This document shows positions 21,066-31,963 of a stretch of 55,893 bases of DNA, piece after piece. Each line of letters begins with the position of its first letter. Position 1 is the first letter of the stretch. The notes beneath the pieces are model-generated. The model ran no database searches, was not told the origin of the DNA, and saw only the letters and a program-made list of their open reading frames with translations. Position numbers and translations under genes: made by a program. Origin of the DNA: Lingula anatina (taxonomy: Eukaryota > Brachiopoda > Lingulata > Lingulida > Lingulidae); assembly GCF_001039355.2 (NCBI RefSeq), contig NW_019775394.1, positions 349,320 to 405,212 on the forward strand, given 5' to 3'.

Positions 21066-21291
21066 GAAACAGGCTTAATGCACTTTCAAAAACAAGGAAA
21101 AACTGCAGCTCTGTTCAACATCATATTTAGAGTAAGCTTCACGTCCCATTTACCTTAATGACCATGAAATGTCAACTTCCCTTTTCAACAAAAGTCAGAA
21201 ACAACCAGGCACAATCCAGATATTAATACTGCTTCACTTTTGGACAGTCTACATGTATATCGAGGCATTAGTTTCTTCTTTAGTTTGTAGC

Positions 21292-23193
21292 TTACACAAT
21301 GTCCATAACCCATATGTTTTGGTTTAGAATGTTATCAAATTCGTACCTAAAGTCCATGTAACTTTCGTACAGCCTTGGAAGTTGGAGGACACACCCACAT
21401 GTGTGTGCTACTGGGCGCCTCTGAAAACCAGTGAGAGATGAGAATTCCACAGAAATCTGCGGCACTGTTAACAGATCTGATCCTGTACAATATCTTAGGA
21501 ATTGTCCTAATTTGTCACCATCTGCGTCTTTGACATATCTTTTAATGTGTTTTGCAACTTCTGACTCCATTGCATCCATAAACTCAGGAAATTTGAAAGA
21601 CTTGATCACTCTTCGAGAAGTGGGATAAACATTGCTGTAAATTTCCTCAATTTTGTTGGGGTTAATCTTTGCATCCAAGAGACATTCCCTCATGCAATTA
21701 CCAACAAATGTTGGTTTTTGGATCAATTGCGTGTGTGCAATTTCAAGGATTACAGATCTGATGTTGTCTTCTTTTGGTTTTGCTCTACATTCATATGTCT
21801 CTAGACAGTCCAATAATTCATCCTCATCAACTTGTGTGTAGTTTTCATAGGCCTGGTGAAGAACCTCCATGTCTGGTTTTGTAACAAACTTCCAAAAGTC
21901 TTCAAGCAAGCATGATTTGACTTCTTCTTCATTACTACAGATGACTGAAAAGAGAAATGCTTTTGAAAGCTTGATAGGCCAGTACCCAGTGTACTTAAAC
22001 CCATACAGAAGGACTCTGCCAATTGCCTGCCATTCAGTTTCACCTAGGTCATGGCGTAGAGCAGGAACCTTAACTTCACGGCCAACCGTGCACATTTGGT
22101 AGAAAGTTTGCCAAAATTCAGTCAGCACGTCGCGGAGAACTCCCCCAGTATCTTCTGCTATTTCCCTCTCACCATTACTTAGAATCCTGGTGATTGTTAT
22201 GAGTTTATCTGATATTTCAGGATCTTTAAAGTAAGACATAACTTCAAAGAAGGAAGATGTCCCCATGTGAACTATCATTTCAACAGAATATGGACTTTTT
22301 TCAGTTGTTGCATCATTCAATGCGGCCATAGACACAACAGAAGGCCCTTCATTCTGTGGCATGGTGTCATCGTCTACCACCACAGCAGTAGCATTTTCTG
22401 CTTCTGTGAGTATTGGCATTTCACTGTGTACTGGTATATCAAAGGAGATTTCACCATCAGTATAATGACCTTCAAAGCATATTGGCGAATCAAGGAAATC
22501 TTGTGAATCCTGAATATCACTCTTTTGGGCAGGTGACATTTCTATAGGCATTGTTGATGGATTTTCTGTTTCTGCAGGTGTCACCACTTTTTGTTCCTCC
22601 TTGGATGTGAAAAATGGGCTCCGAGAGGATGTTGGTTCATGACTTTGACGCCTCTTTGTTGCCATGTAAAACCGTAAAAGACTTATACCAGTTTTATCAT
22701 ACATTTCCCCAACAGTGACATCAGTGGTGATAATTTCCTCTGAAAAATTCATCAGGTTAATGTCAAAGTCTTCTACTGAGCCCAGTTTTGACTTTCCCTC
22801 AGGAAAAAACCTCCTCACTGCTTCTTCGATTATTTCTCCCTTTTTAGCAGACTTGGAAATATCAACCTTCCTACTGCCACCTCCCTTTTTCCCCTTTACT
22901 TGCTTGTAGCTGTCATCATCAAAGTGAAGCCATCCAATTTCAATTTTGCGAGTAGCCTTCATTGCATTACTATTCTTGCCTAAATTTGTGACTTTGTTTG
23001 GCATTCTTTCACTTTTTTGAGAATAATGAAGCTTTTGTCTCAAGGAACTCAACAGTGTGTTCTTCTTTGCATTCACTGACGCATTGGTTTTACTGGTACG
23101 ACAAAACTGCTTGATAGCAATCCTATCCCCTTGTTTTGGTATAAATGCTGACAACAGGGCATCATCTGCTACTTCTATCACAGCCTTGTCCAT
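21292..23193 (-). CDS. HECT-type E3 ubiquitin ligase-like protein, main exon (exon 2)
   Basis: Exon 2 starts after TATTGCAG at 23193 (MDKAVIEVADDALLSAFIPK, then GDRIAIKQF) and runs open for 633 codons to TAG at 21292. The N-terminal third has RKIEIGWLHF, then YKQVKGKKGGGSRKVDI and RRFFPEGKS, a pattern seen in large families of uncharacterised HECT proteins in cnidarians, molluscs and fish. The C-terminal half is HECT-like: EDTGGVLRDVLTEFW at its start and PVAHTCGCVLQLPRLYESYM at its end. The catalytic cysteine would be TGT at 21399-21397 (A-H-T-C). HECT enzymes accept ubiquitin on this cysteine and pass it to substrates; here activity is inferred. The intact frame inside a transposon-like unit suggests recent mobility or selection. 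Confidence 0.85.
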   Translation of the reverse strand: MDKAVIEVADDALLSAFIPKQGDRIAIKQFCRTSKTNASVNAKKNTLLSSLRQKLHYSQKSERMPNKVTNLGKNSNAMKATRKIEIGWLHFDDDSYKQVKGKKGGGSRKVDISKSAKKGEIIEEAVRRFFPEGKSKLGSVEDFDINLMNFSEEIITTDVTVGEMYDKTGISLLRFYMATKRRQSHEPTSSRSPFFTSKEEQKVVTPAETENPSTMPIEMSPAQKSDIQDSQDFLDSPICFEGHYTDGEISFDIPVHSEMPILTEAENATAVVVDDDTMPQNEGPSVVSMAALNDATTEKSPYSVEMIVHMGTSSFFEVMSYFKDPEISDKLITITRILSNGEREIAEDTGGVLRDVLTEFWQTFYQMCTVGREVKVPALRHDLGETEWQAIGRVLLYGFKYTGYWPIKLSKAFLFSVICSNEEEVKSCLLEDFWKFVTKPDMEVLHQAYENYTQVDEDELLDCLETYECRAKPKEDNIRSVILEIAHTQLIQKPTFVGNCMRECLLDAKINPNKIEEIYSNVYPTSRRVIKSFKFPEFMDAMESEVAKHIKRYVKDADGDKLGQFLRYCTGSDLLTVPQISVEFSSLTGFQRRPVAHTCGCVLQLPRLYESYMDFRYEFDNILNQNIWVMDIV

Positions 23194-25665
23194 CTGCAAT
23201 AGAAAAGGAATGTTATTAATGGAGGGAAATGGTATGTACACTGACACTCACAAAAACATTTACTTGTATCTTTAAAAGGCTGTTCACAGCTAAGCCACTT
23301 AGTAATACATTACTTTTGCCATAATTGCAAAATGTGGAATGGCTATGTATTTTTAAGATAAAGTGTAACTATCTCAGCCTGTTATATAAATAAATTTGCC
23401 TTTGCACCATTTGAAGGTGTCCACACTGTGGCACAGACCACATAATTTTATACATGGCTACAGTAATTAGTTTTCACAGTCATAGTTGTTTACACATGCT
23501 TCATACCAAAAGTAGGTCACTGCTGCCTGTGGCGTGTGGAGTGCTTTTAAAAATTTATTTAAGGGCCATTCCGTGGTATTTGGTCTGCAGACCTTAAAAT
23601 TTCAAAAAAGACTGCTACTTACAAAACTTACAATTTCTGAAATCAGACATCCCAAGACACCAGAATCCAAAATAATTTTTAGGTTTTGATGATTAATTAT
23701 GACTTTATTGACACTTTTATCTGGAAAAATTATAAAATAGTGTTTGGGAAGGACATTTTTATTTTTGATATGGTTTTCAAAATATTGATCATTTTTAATA
23801 ATAAAGGCTTAAGACATTTAATATAGGTTATTTCCCATATTTGGCCAAGAGCATTTGATGAAAATTTATTTAATTAGGAAATAATGGATTAATTAATATC
23901 AATTTGTCCTTCCCAGATGATTTTGGTACCTACCGGTATTTTTTAAGCTTTCTCAGTAATACAAAAGCTAAAAATTTTTCACTTCACATTCTCCTCAAAC
24001 ATGACATGGGTCAACAACCCATGAAAGAAATTTTAATAAGAAACATTTCAATGAGAAATTAAATAAAAATTAATAATCATTTCAGAATAACACCCAGCAT
24101 TTTGTTAGGGCATGAGGCATTTTGATAGGACAATAAGAGGTCATGTGACCAATGACACCCAAACCCTTATGTCTTTCAAGATAATCTAGAACTTTAAATT
24201 ATCTACCAAATATTTTTTAACTTTGAAACATTTCATTTGAATGAATAATTTTGAAATTATTATAATCTAGACAATATATAAAATTTTAATCAATGAATTT
24301 GGTTAGACTTACTATAAAATGTCACAATACTATTCAATTATAATCATAGAAGATGAGACCTTTTATCATAGCCAAAAATAGTAAAATGTTTGGTGATGAA
24401 ATATATGATCATAGAAGACTCTGCTTACTTTTGATGTCATTCATCAAACTTATCTTGGTACAGTAAATATATCATTAAATATTTCTATTTAGCCTTGTTT
24501 CACATTTTTTTAGCAATGGACAAAATGTCCTTCCCAAATGTGTCCTTCCCAGATGCCTACTTGATTTTTATATAGATCTGCAAAATTTTCAAATTAAAAA
24601 AAATTTTGGAAATACACTTTACACATATTTAGAAAGAGAAATAATCAAATATTTATATTTTGCTTTGATTTTTAGAATATCTCCACAGACAGAGCAGAGT
24701 TTTGGTGTTAAAGTTGAAAGTTAAAATTCCATGTCCATTTCACGTCCTTCCCAGATGCTTACTAATTTTTACTATTTTTCCTAAATTATTATTTTTTTAA
24801 TCCTAATTTTTTTTTTTGCCTAAACATCACTCACATACAGAGGAATAAACACACCAAAAATTTGGAGAACAACATTTGTATCAGTAAAATAAATTAATGC
24901 ATAAAGGGTTGTTTATAATGTGAGATATAGAGGGTGGAGTGAGAGTATATTGTGGAGAGCACTAAAACATCAATGGATATAAAATAAAAAAAGTCAGTGA
25001 GGTGTTTTTTGATCAGATTTTTTTGCACCAGGCAAGTAATGCCAGTACCTATGTTGAGCCCTGAATTATAAAATTGGATAGGAGCCTTGGATGGCTGGTT
25101 GTGTCATTGCGTAAAAATGTATGGGAATAGGTCCGTCAATGGTTGACATGTTTGTATTAACACTGAGATGGTTATTCTAGAATAATTTGGTGGACAATCA
25201 GTATAATAAAACAAAAAGTTCAGAGTGCCTTTTATCTCTTGCTCAGATATCAATGTCAGAGGTAAACAAGGGTCCCATCTGTGAAGCTCCCCATTTCCCT
25301 GACACATGAATGCAACTTTTTATTCTGTGACCTTCGTGGAATGCGATAATTATACCCGGTGATTCGAAATTTTTAGTTTTTTTATTCACTGTGATTTGTG
25401 AATTTTACTTCCCGTGAACTGTGATCACGGGTACCAGTAGTACCATTGTACTGGTACTACATGTAGTACTCCTGGGAGTACTACATGTAGTACCAGTACA
25501 ATGTATGCACTCCATTCTGAGGAAAGAACACGTACTACTGGTATATTTTTACAATATACTATAGGTTTCTAACGATATAGGATATAACGATATAGGATTC
25601 TAACTACTGCAGTAGTGCTTCCTTTAAATCCAAAAAATTCTGCTGCTAAACGTGTCTAAACATAC
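23194..25665. other. intron of the HECT-like gene
   Basis: No coding signal seen. It contains at least four occurrences of the phrase (G)TCCTTCCCAGATG or close variants (near 23906, 24530, 24541 and 24745) and an exceptional 60 bp palindrome near its promoter-proximal end, listed separately. Confidence 0.6.
25444..25503. repeat. perfect 60 bp palindrome (29 bp arms, 2 nt spacer)
   Basis: The left arm 25444-25472 begins CATTGTACTGGTACTACATG and ends TAGTACTCC; the right arm 25475-25503 is its exact reverse complement, spacer TG. Each arm contains a smaller palindrome, GTACTACATGTAGTAC. Confidence 0.95.
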
Positions 25666-25743
25666 CTTTTCTTCCAATAGCTTATTAATTTGGGTGTCGC
25701 TAATCCCTCTTCCCCTCATGAAGTCTTCCAAATCCTGGTCCAT
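25666..25743 (-). CDS. HECT-like gene, exon 1
   Basis: The ATG at 25743 opens 26 codons (MDQDLEDFMRGRGISD, then INKLLEEK) ending AAAAG before GTATGT, phase 0, which fits the phase 0 acceptor at 23194. Joined, the N-terminus reads as a small SAM-like or death-fold-like helical start continuing into exon 2. The intron is about 2.5 kb. An inverted, damaged copy of this exon is at 19080-19125. Confidence 0.75.
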
Positions 25744-25929
25744 ATCGTTACTTCCCGTTGGCAGAAATAATTGAGTCCCTTTGGTCAAATTTATGTGACT
25801 CTACAAAAAAACAGCTTTTTCGGGCATAACAGATAGGCTAAGATGAATGAGTGTGAAGCATGTGGCTTTCTCGTGTAGTTCCGGTTTCACATCCCTCATG
25901 CATTGTGGGTATATTATCTATTATTATTT

Positions 25930-26085
25930 TTTTTTTTTATTCAAATTTCAAAATGCTACCTCGAAATTTCGAGATGAAATTTTTTTTGTTCAAATTTCAA
26001 AATGCTATCTCGAAATTTCGAGATAAATTTTTTTTTGTTCAAATTTCAAAACGCTATCTCGAAATTTTGAGATAAATTTTTTTTC
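25930..26085. repeat. subterminal palindrome array, right arm
   Basis: Three units in inverse orientation to 18280-18625: TTCAAATTTCAAAATGCTA then TCTCGAAATTTCGAGATAAA and a run of T. It lies directly inside the right end of the element. Confidence 0.92.
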
Positions 26086-26112
26086 AACATATGGCACCAG
26101 TCGGCTTCCGTA

Positions 26113-26766
26113 TCTTTCTTTCAACATATCATTTTCATTTTTCAAATCACACTTCTCACTCTCTAAACTATACTTTTCACTTTTCAAAGCATATTTCTCT
26201 TTTTCTAATGCACTCTTTTCATTTTCCAACACGGATTTCTCATCTTCCAATGCATTCTTTTCATTTTCCAAAGCATTCCTCTCTTGTTTCAACTTTTTGT
26301 AATCAATTGCCATTTCTGGATTTTCAACTTCCAACTTTTTCACTTTAGCATCATTCATCTCCAATTCACTAGATAAAAATTCTATCTTTTCTCCTGCTTC
26401 TTCTACCTCATCTCGAAGATTTGATATCATTTCATTTTGTACCTTCACTCGCTCCATCAACTTTCTATACTTTTCTTCCCAATTCACAATTTCTTCCTTT
26501 TTCTCATCTCCAACTTTTGAACCTTCATCTTTTTCTTTCATTACACCCAAAATCACAATACCCTTCTTTTCCCATTTCTGCCAATCTGCCACACTAATAC
26601 CAGTAATTTCTTCCAAATCACTCAACAGCAATTTTCCTTTTTGATTTCTCAAAGACACCAATCTATGAGCTTTCACTGGACCAATTCCTTTCAAATTTTT
26701 CAATTCTGTCTCAGATGCTGTCTGCACATTCAACACAACACTACTTTCTACACTACCCGACGCCAT
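26113..26766 (-). pseudogene. gag-like ORF of an LTR retrotransposon (helix-hairpin-helix plus coiled coil), interrupted
   Basis: The ATG at 26766 opens MASGSVESSVVLNVQTASET, then LKNLKGIGPVKAHRLVSLRN, a helix-hairpin-helix (GIGPxKA) like those in DNA-binding proteins. From about residue 110 a long heptad-rich coiled coil follows (ERNALENEKNALEDEK and similar repeats). The frame is cut at about 26112 by the right end of the HECT-bearing element; the last residues of the open frame come from that element. The position, about 930 nt downstream of a primer-binding site and LTR on the same strand, argues for a retroelement gag-like protein rather than a host gene. Confidence 0.62.
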
Positions 26767-27214
26767 TTTCACTTCCAGTTTCCCGCAATCTATTACACAA
26801 TTTTATTGATAATAGCAATGCAGCTGTGCCACAAAAACTACACAATAAAATACTTTCACCACTACCACACTTTACTGTTTGAAGAAAGTTTCACCAAAAA
26901 GCCACTACTAAACTTCACAGTAAATACAAACAAATCTCTCACACTATTCAACCTTCTCACATGTACACCTATGATGAAAACACTTTCAACACAGACGAAC
27001 AGGGTAGAATAGTACTCTATCAATATATGCTATTGCAATATTGATAAAAATATACAATAAACGATTCATACTCACTCCTTCATTCAGCAAGTCAGTGAAA
27101 AACACAAATTTGAAACCTTTATTCTAAATAAATGCTTTTCTTTGTAAATAAACTCACTAAGTTATGTGCTGTATTCTAATTACAACATAAGGCTCTACAC
27201 GCACGGGCCTGTAT

Positions 27215-27296
27215 TTACACGTGGTCTGTCCGACTACTACTCCGTACACGTGGTCTTTCCGACTACTACTCACTACACGTGGTCCACTATATCTCC
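27215..27296. repeat. leader tandem repeat (ACACGTGGTC unit)
   Basis: Two and a half copies of a roughly 27-28 bp unit with ACACGTGGTCTKTCCGACTA and CTACTC, in the presumed untranslated leader of the LTR element. Confidence 0.8.
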
Positions 27297-27539
27297 GCGG
27301 GTGTAGTATCACAACGGAAAATTAATACAAAATATCTCTACTAAAATGAATTCTAAACTGAAAATATTTACTGAATTGCCACGAGTATCAAACAATGAAA
27401 ATGAAATATCACTGCAATATGTTCCGACTAGTTCGCGTCTTGCAACAAGTCCCGTCTAACACGTGTCACTATCTTTCCAACTCTCACTCAGTCATACACA
27501 AAGCTTTTCAAAAATTCTAATATCACTAATAACTACTAA

Positions 27540-27690
27540 CTATATCCTCTAACAACATAAGCTACACAAATTCTATCCTGTAAATTGACAACGTTAGCTA
27601 CACAAATTGAATTCTGTCAATTTAACAACATATGCTACACAAATTCTATCCTCTAATAACGTTAGCTTCACAAAATTCTATCCTGTCGAC
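27540..27690. repeat. leader tandem repeat next to the primer-binding site
   Basis: About four imperfect units of GCTACACAAATTCTATCCTS followed by AAC(A/G)(T/A)(A/T)... spacing 40-48 bp. The last unit runs straight into the primer-binding site. Confidence 0.75.
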
Positions 27691-27697
27691 TGCGCCA
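27681..27697 (-). promoter_or_regulatory. retrotransposon primer-binding site
   Basis: Minus-strand TGGCGCAGTCGACAGGA lies two bases inside the end of the LTR (…GTAACA). This is the expected place and form of a tRNA-primed minus-strand start site. The tRNA is not assigned. Confidence 0.7.
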
Positions 27698-27699
27698 AT

Positions 27700-28072
27700 T
27701 GTTACGCCTTCGCAGCCGAGTGCCTTATGAAGGTACAAATAACAATGCACTTACTGGTGTAATTCACTAATCCTAAGAACCAACAGGGAGCCGTGAAAGC
27801 CAAGGAAGACCAAGATGCACTAAAAGAAGCCGTAAGAGACCCCAAAGAAGAGGCCGATTTATTTCAAGTCACACCTTATATACAAGTTCAGATAGTACAC
27901 GTTTACCAATCAGAACCAACTATACAGTGAACAGTTTTACCTTTAAGTTACCAATCACGGGAGAGATTCATACTTGCACACCAGACAACACTTTACTTAC
28001 AGAGACATCTACCGGTAGCAATGTAAAACAATCTCAACTAACGCACTACATCGTCACAACTCATAAGGTTCA
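27700..28072 (-). mobile_element. 5' LTR of a Gypsy-type retrotransposon
   Basis: The minus-strand LTR ends at 27700 with GGCGTAACA, next to the primer-binding site. Inside are a TATA box (TATATAAGG, 27882-27874) and an AATAAA polyA signal (27863-27858) in the right order. The outer end is not certain; a terminus near 28060-28075 is my estimate. The matching 3' LTR is not in the window, because the body is replaced by the HECT-bearing element and whatever rearrangement came with it. Confidence 0.68.
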
Positions 28073-28079
28073 ACAAAAT

Positions 28080-31000
28080 TTCAGGATTTTTTCAGGACTT
28101 TTCCAGGATTATTTTTAAATTTTCAGGTGTAAAAACTTTCTAATATTTGAAGCTGTAAATTATATTTTATGAAAGGGAATATTAAGTTTGAGATCATAAT
28201 ACAGTCATATTTTATAAAGCCTAAAGAAAACACAAAATTTTCAGTAAAACATTTTAATTATTCTAACAAATTTGTGGTTTGACTATTTCTTTAACAATTC
28301 TTAGTCTTTCAATAGTCATTCAGGGTCTGATTTTCATTATATGAAAAATGTAGCTTTCTATTCTACACTATAACAATTTTATAAGATCCGTCATGCTACT
28401 GCACAGGAATGATACCATTGGCTTATCTGACTGGAATTTGGTGAGAAAGGGGTTTATTGATTTTGCCATTCTCTTGAAGAACGCTAGGCTAGCTTCAGTA
28501 AGAGGGTTGTTGCAGCCGTCTTTGATAACTTAATATGACTTGTTTTGGGGGCGATTTATTTTCTTCTTTTCGACAGATTCTACGTATAGTTTAATAGATG
28601 GTCATATGAGTAGGGCTCTAGTAACAACCGGTAAATTCTCCAGTCATCCATGATCGCAGAACTTCATGGGAAAATCGCTTACTCCTGTCGTATTTTTGAA
28701 ATCCTGTCGTCTTGCTGGGGAGTCTTTGAATAGCCAGTGTAAATTGGTCAAGATCTGATCAGTGTCGAAAATATGGGCACCATCCTTGAATGCACCATGG
28801 ATAATATGCAAGATTGAAGTTTGCTCAGATTAATTACCTCCTAACTGTTAGACGAGGCAAGTCGGACAGTAAAGGTATAAGGATCTCATACAGAGTTGGA
28901 CCAACCTAAGTACATGTAGTAGGATCTGTCTATCAGCATATCTATCTCTATTCCTAAAGCCCCCCGCACACGGTGAGCATTTGGCATGCGCCACTTGCAC
29001 TGTGCTGTTTTCTAATTGTCTGCGGGGGTATTTTAGTGTGGTTTTTGCCTCTTACGCAGCTGAGCAAAATATCTAGCATGTTTGATATTTTTGGCCTCTC
29101 GATGGAAATGGCTCAGCGTGTATGGGCTGCAAGCACCGATTGCTCAAGTCATGCCAACAATGAGCATGTGTCGGTAGCCAGAAACAAAGAAAACTGGCAG
29201 CCCCCAGCAAAGTCATCCATGTCCAGCTCCTTGAGTAAATTGTGAAAGGCCCCTTGCCTTTTCCTTCTCAAGATCCACTGCCTGCACCAAGTTTTACGCC
29301 TTGCTGCCTTCCGTCGTCTGCATCACAACAGCAACAAAAAAAGTAACATCTCATCTTCCATTTCAGAATCCGGTTAAGGGCATATGTTTGAATATCAGTG
29401 AGTCCATAATAGCTTTATATATCCCAGGTGCATTTGCTCTGGACACTGCTTACATTCCCACAAAATAAACACACCTTGATACAGAAGCGTGTATATACCA
29501 CTTCATTCTCAGTCACTGAGACATTTACAGAGCCATCACACAAGACTGAAATAAATTTAGCATTTTTAGTTCATCTTCAATCTTTTGCCTTTCTACTTCA
29601 GCGATTGCTTTGATGAATATCTTGCACTGCTTATGGTTTCTGTACATTTTCCCCCACTGTCAACCCTTTCCCCTCATCAAGGTCTGCGAGCCACACAAAT
29701 TGTTTAAAGGAGCAGGAGTGCATGGCTATAGCATGAGCAAAACAGAATGGACAGCCTGTCAAATGCAGCTTGGTTCAAATTCTGTAGGCACTTTTCAGTG
29801 GAAGATTCACCTGGCTTTGCCTTTCTTATTTTCCACGTATGTTTGTGCATCTTTGTAGCCTTGTGATGTGTTGTTATCAGATAAACTACCTCTCTTGAAA
29901 TTTGAGGACCCAGTTACAAAGGTTCCACCAACATATTTACTAAATTTATTACATACTGTCTTCTTGCCAATTAACAGACAAAGGTCCATACACACTTCTG
30001 CACACTTTACAATATAACTTATTGTTGTATTGTTCATGAATGAGCCAAGGAAATGCATTTTTCTTTATCATAAAGTTTGTTACTTTCTCTTTTTTCTCCT
30101 GGAGTTTTCAGTTTTTTCTGTGGTGGAGGCTCAATTCTGAGAAATCTGTGCATTCTTTTTAAAAATCCTTTTTATCAAAAAGGGTTAGTATAAAGATAAG
30201 TTACAAAATTACATACAAAACAATATTTATAATTCATTGGAATGTCTGGAGAAGAAAAAAGAAAAATGGCAGAAAAAAAAACATATCCACATGTCACACA
30301 AATGTAATAACTTCTGGCTCCCATTATTCTGACTGCTCAGACTGCTGGATAGGTGGGGGAGAATGCACAACTGGACAAGGGGTGTTGAGTTCTGGTTTGT
30401 CATCATCCTGGCCTGTGTTGAGTAACTGGATGAAGTTGCTGTACGAACCACTGCTGAAGCCTTAGGCCAGTGAAGTTTCCCATGCCCTTGCTCTGGACGG
30501 ATGATGGTGAAGGCTATGTCAGTGGGGTGCTGGCAGAGTAGGTGGGGGGAGCAGACTGTGGTCTGACTGGAGGCAGCTGCTGGAACTGTTGCTGCACCCA
30601 GCTGGCTTCCTGGGAGCCCCAGACAGAAGTCAGTTGATGGACCTGTGCTGTCCACTGTGATGGATGAGCCTGCCATCCCATTGAAGTACACTGCTGGCTT
30701 CTGGGCCCCAAGATAGGTGCAGGAGGGTTTGGTCTATAAAACTTGTCTTGCTGCTGAGTCTGCATGGGAGGCTGCTGGTAAAGCTCAAACTGGTACTTCT
30801 GTAGTAGGCTATTGACTTCATTTTGGAACTTCAGCCACATGGGGGAGGGATGTGTACGTGACCTCCTACATGAATTCATCAGCAGTGTCCTTCTGACTTT
30901 GCATGGTGACTTCTCTGGATTGTAATAACTTGTCTGACTCTCCAGTTCTAGCACAATAAATTGTGAATGCAATTGATTTCTCCACGTGAAATTACTTTCT

Positions 31001-31300
31001 GATCAAATTTTCACTATGTGCATGAATTTTAATCATTATCAACTTTAATAACAATTTTGTTTAGAACAGAAGTACTTTAAAGCAGAAAAGAAAAGTTGTT
31101 GGATCATTATTTAATTGAAGAAGGCTTAGTAAAAGCAAAAGCTTGATAACACACTTTGAATTTATATTGTGTCTGTATATATTCTGATTGGTCTGTCTGT
31201 CCGTGCCATCGCTGTCGCTGTCTGATACATGATGTTTGCCACAGCATCGGTGTAATGTCCCAATAAGTCGAGACTGGTCTGGCCGAAGTGACACTTAGAC
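28080..31300. other. 3.2 kb with no confident gene
   Basis: The only structured coding signal is a Pro/Gln-rich minus-strand frame at 30514-30972, listed separately. A minus frame near 29030-29250 (LLKELDMDDFAGG) ends in stops. I see no LTRs or inverted repeats. Confidence 0.4.
30514..30972 (-). pseudogene. Pro/Gln-rich ORF fragment, function unknown
   Basis: The frame contains MWLKFQNEVNSLLQKYQFEL, then QQPPMQTQQQDKFYRPNPP and EASWVQQQFQQLPPVRPQSA, and stops at 30514. An overlapping frame continues the low-complexity Ser/Thr-rich theme to 30227. The mix of a short helical segment and a Gln/Pro tail resembles accessory proteins of PIF/Harbinger transposons, but this is a weak impression. Confidence 0.3.
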
Positions 31301-31450
31301 CGCATTCACAACGAGTTGAGCCATGGCTCTACAAATCCACGATCTAAATATGGTGGACGTACATGAAAGAAAAACCGCCTAATCTTTTAATAGTCTCTCC
31401 GCCTCTCACACGTCTCCCCACCTCTCACACGGCATCGTCCCTGCGGGGGT

Positions 31451-31570
31451 NNNNNNNNNNNNNNNNNNNNNNNNNNNNNNNNNNNNNNNNNNNNNNNNNN
31501 NNNNNNNNNNNNNNNNNNNNNNNNNNNNNNNNNNNNNNNNNNNNNNNNNNNNNNNNNNNNNNNNNNNNNN
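31451..31570. other. assembly gap of 120 N
   Basis: Run of N; any frame drawn through it is meaningless. It probably lies inside or beside the LTR described next. Confidence 0.99.
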
Positions 31571-31801
31571 TTTTCCAAAGCTGTAATTAATTCTCGGCTG
31601 GAGGAGATTCTGACGCCTGGACGCATGCGCAGTTGTATCTCTAAACTGTGGATTTCATCAGTTTGCACTCATATCTGTCATGTATATATGGACCTCATCT
31701 TTGTCAAATAAAGACGAACACGCTAATTCACACGTGTCTTTCTATTCTCATTCTTCTGTAACTACTCACAGGTGGCGCTTTAGGCCAAGACGTATATGAC
31801 A
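31571..31801 (-). mobile_element. 3' LTR (start) of a second LTR retrotransposon
   Basis: On minus, the purine tract TTTGGGGGGAAGA (31814-31802) is followed at once by TGTCATATACG (from 31801), the expected polypurine tract and 5'-TG of an LTR. Farther in are TATA-like CATATATAC (about 31691) and polyA-like sequence. The other end is lost in or beyond the N gap. Confidence 0.65.
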
Positions 31802-31963
31802 TCTTCCCCCCAAAGATAACAACTAATAAAGTGTGGAATTAAATGTCTCTAAACCTTTAAACATCAAACTATTACATTTAACATACATTTTTTTTTTCAA
31901 TAAAGTTCATAAAGTTCACTTGCATTAAGCATGCTTATATGTAACAAACAGTATACAGAAAAT

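Larger units (their letters stand above)
18255..26112. mobile_element. roughly 7.9 kb inverted-repeat-bounded element carrying integrase-like and HECT genes
   Basis: The left end starts TACGGAAGCCGACTGGTGCC then ATATGTTGAAAAAAAA; the right end at 26112 is the same sequence inverted. Next inside each end is a tandem array of a palindromic unit (about six units left, three right). Deeper, 18889-19125 and the inverse of 25697-25930 match, from a run of TAATA through CCCACAATGCATGAGGGATG to a short coding exon. The left arm has about 270 bp extra (18622-18890). Between the arms are an integrase-like exon on plus and a HECT gene on minus. The right end abuts an interrupted gag-like frame of an LTR element. 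No clear target-site duplication was found, so the outermost base is uncertain. I infer a DNA transposon; its superfamily is not settled. Confidence 0.72.

Noticed and set aside
26091-27012. Plus-strand His/Ser/Phe-rich frames opposite the gag-like ORF
   Set aside because: They are antisense shadows of the Lys/Glu-rich coiled coil, whose codons read as Phe, Ser and Leu on the other strand.
28973-29245. Plus-strand frame with a hydrophobic start (WHAPLALCCFLIVCGGILVW)
   Set aside because: It looks like a signal or membrane segment, but there are no splice partners, no conserved motif, and the opposite strand looks equally plausible as a decayed transposon gene.
31363-31668. Open frames through the N run on both strands
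   Set aside because: They are made of unknown bases; no residues inside are real.
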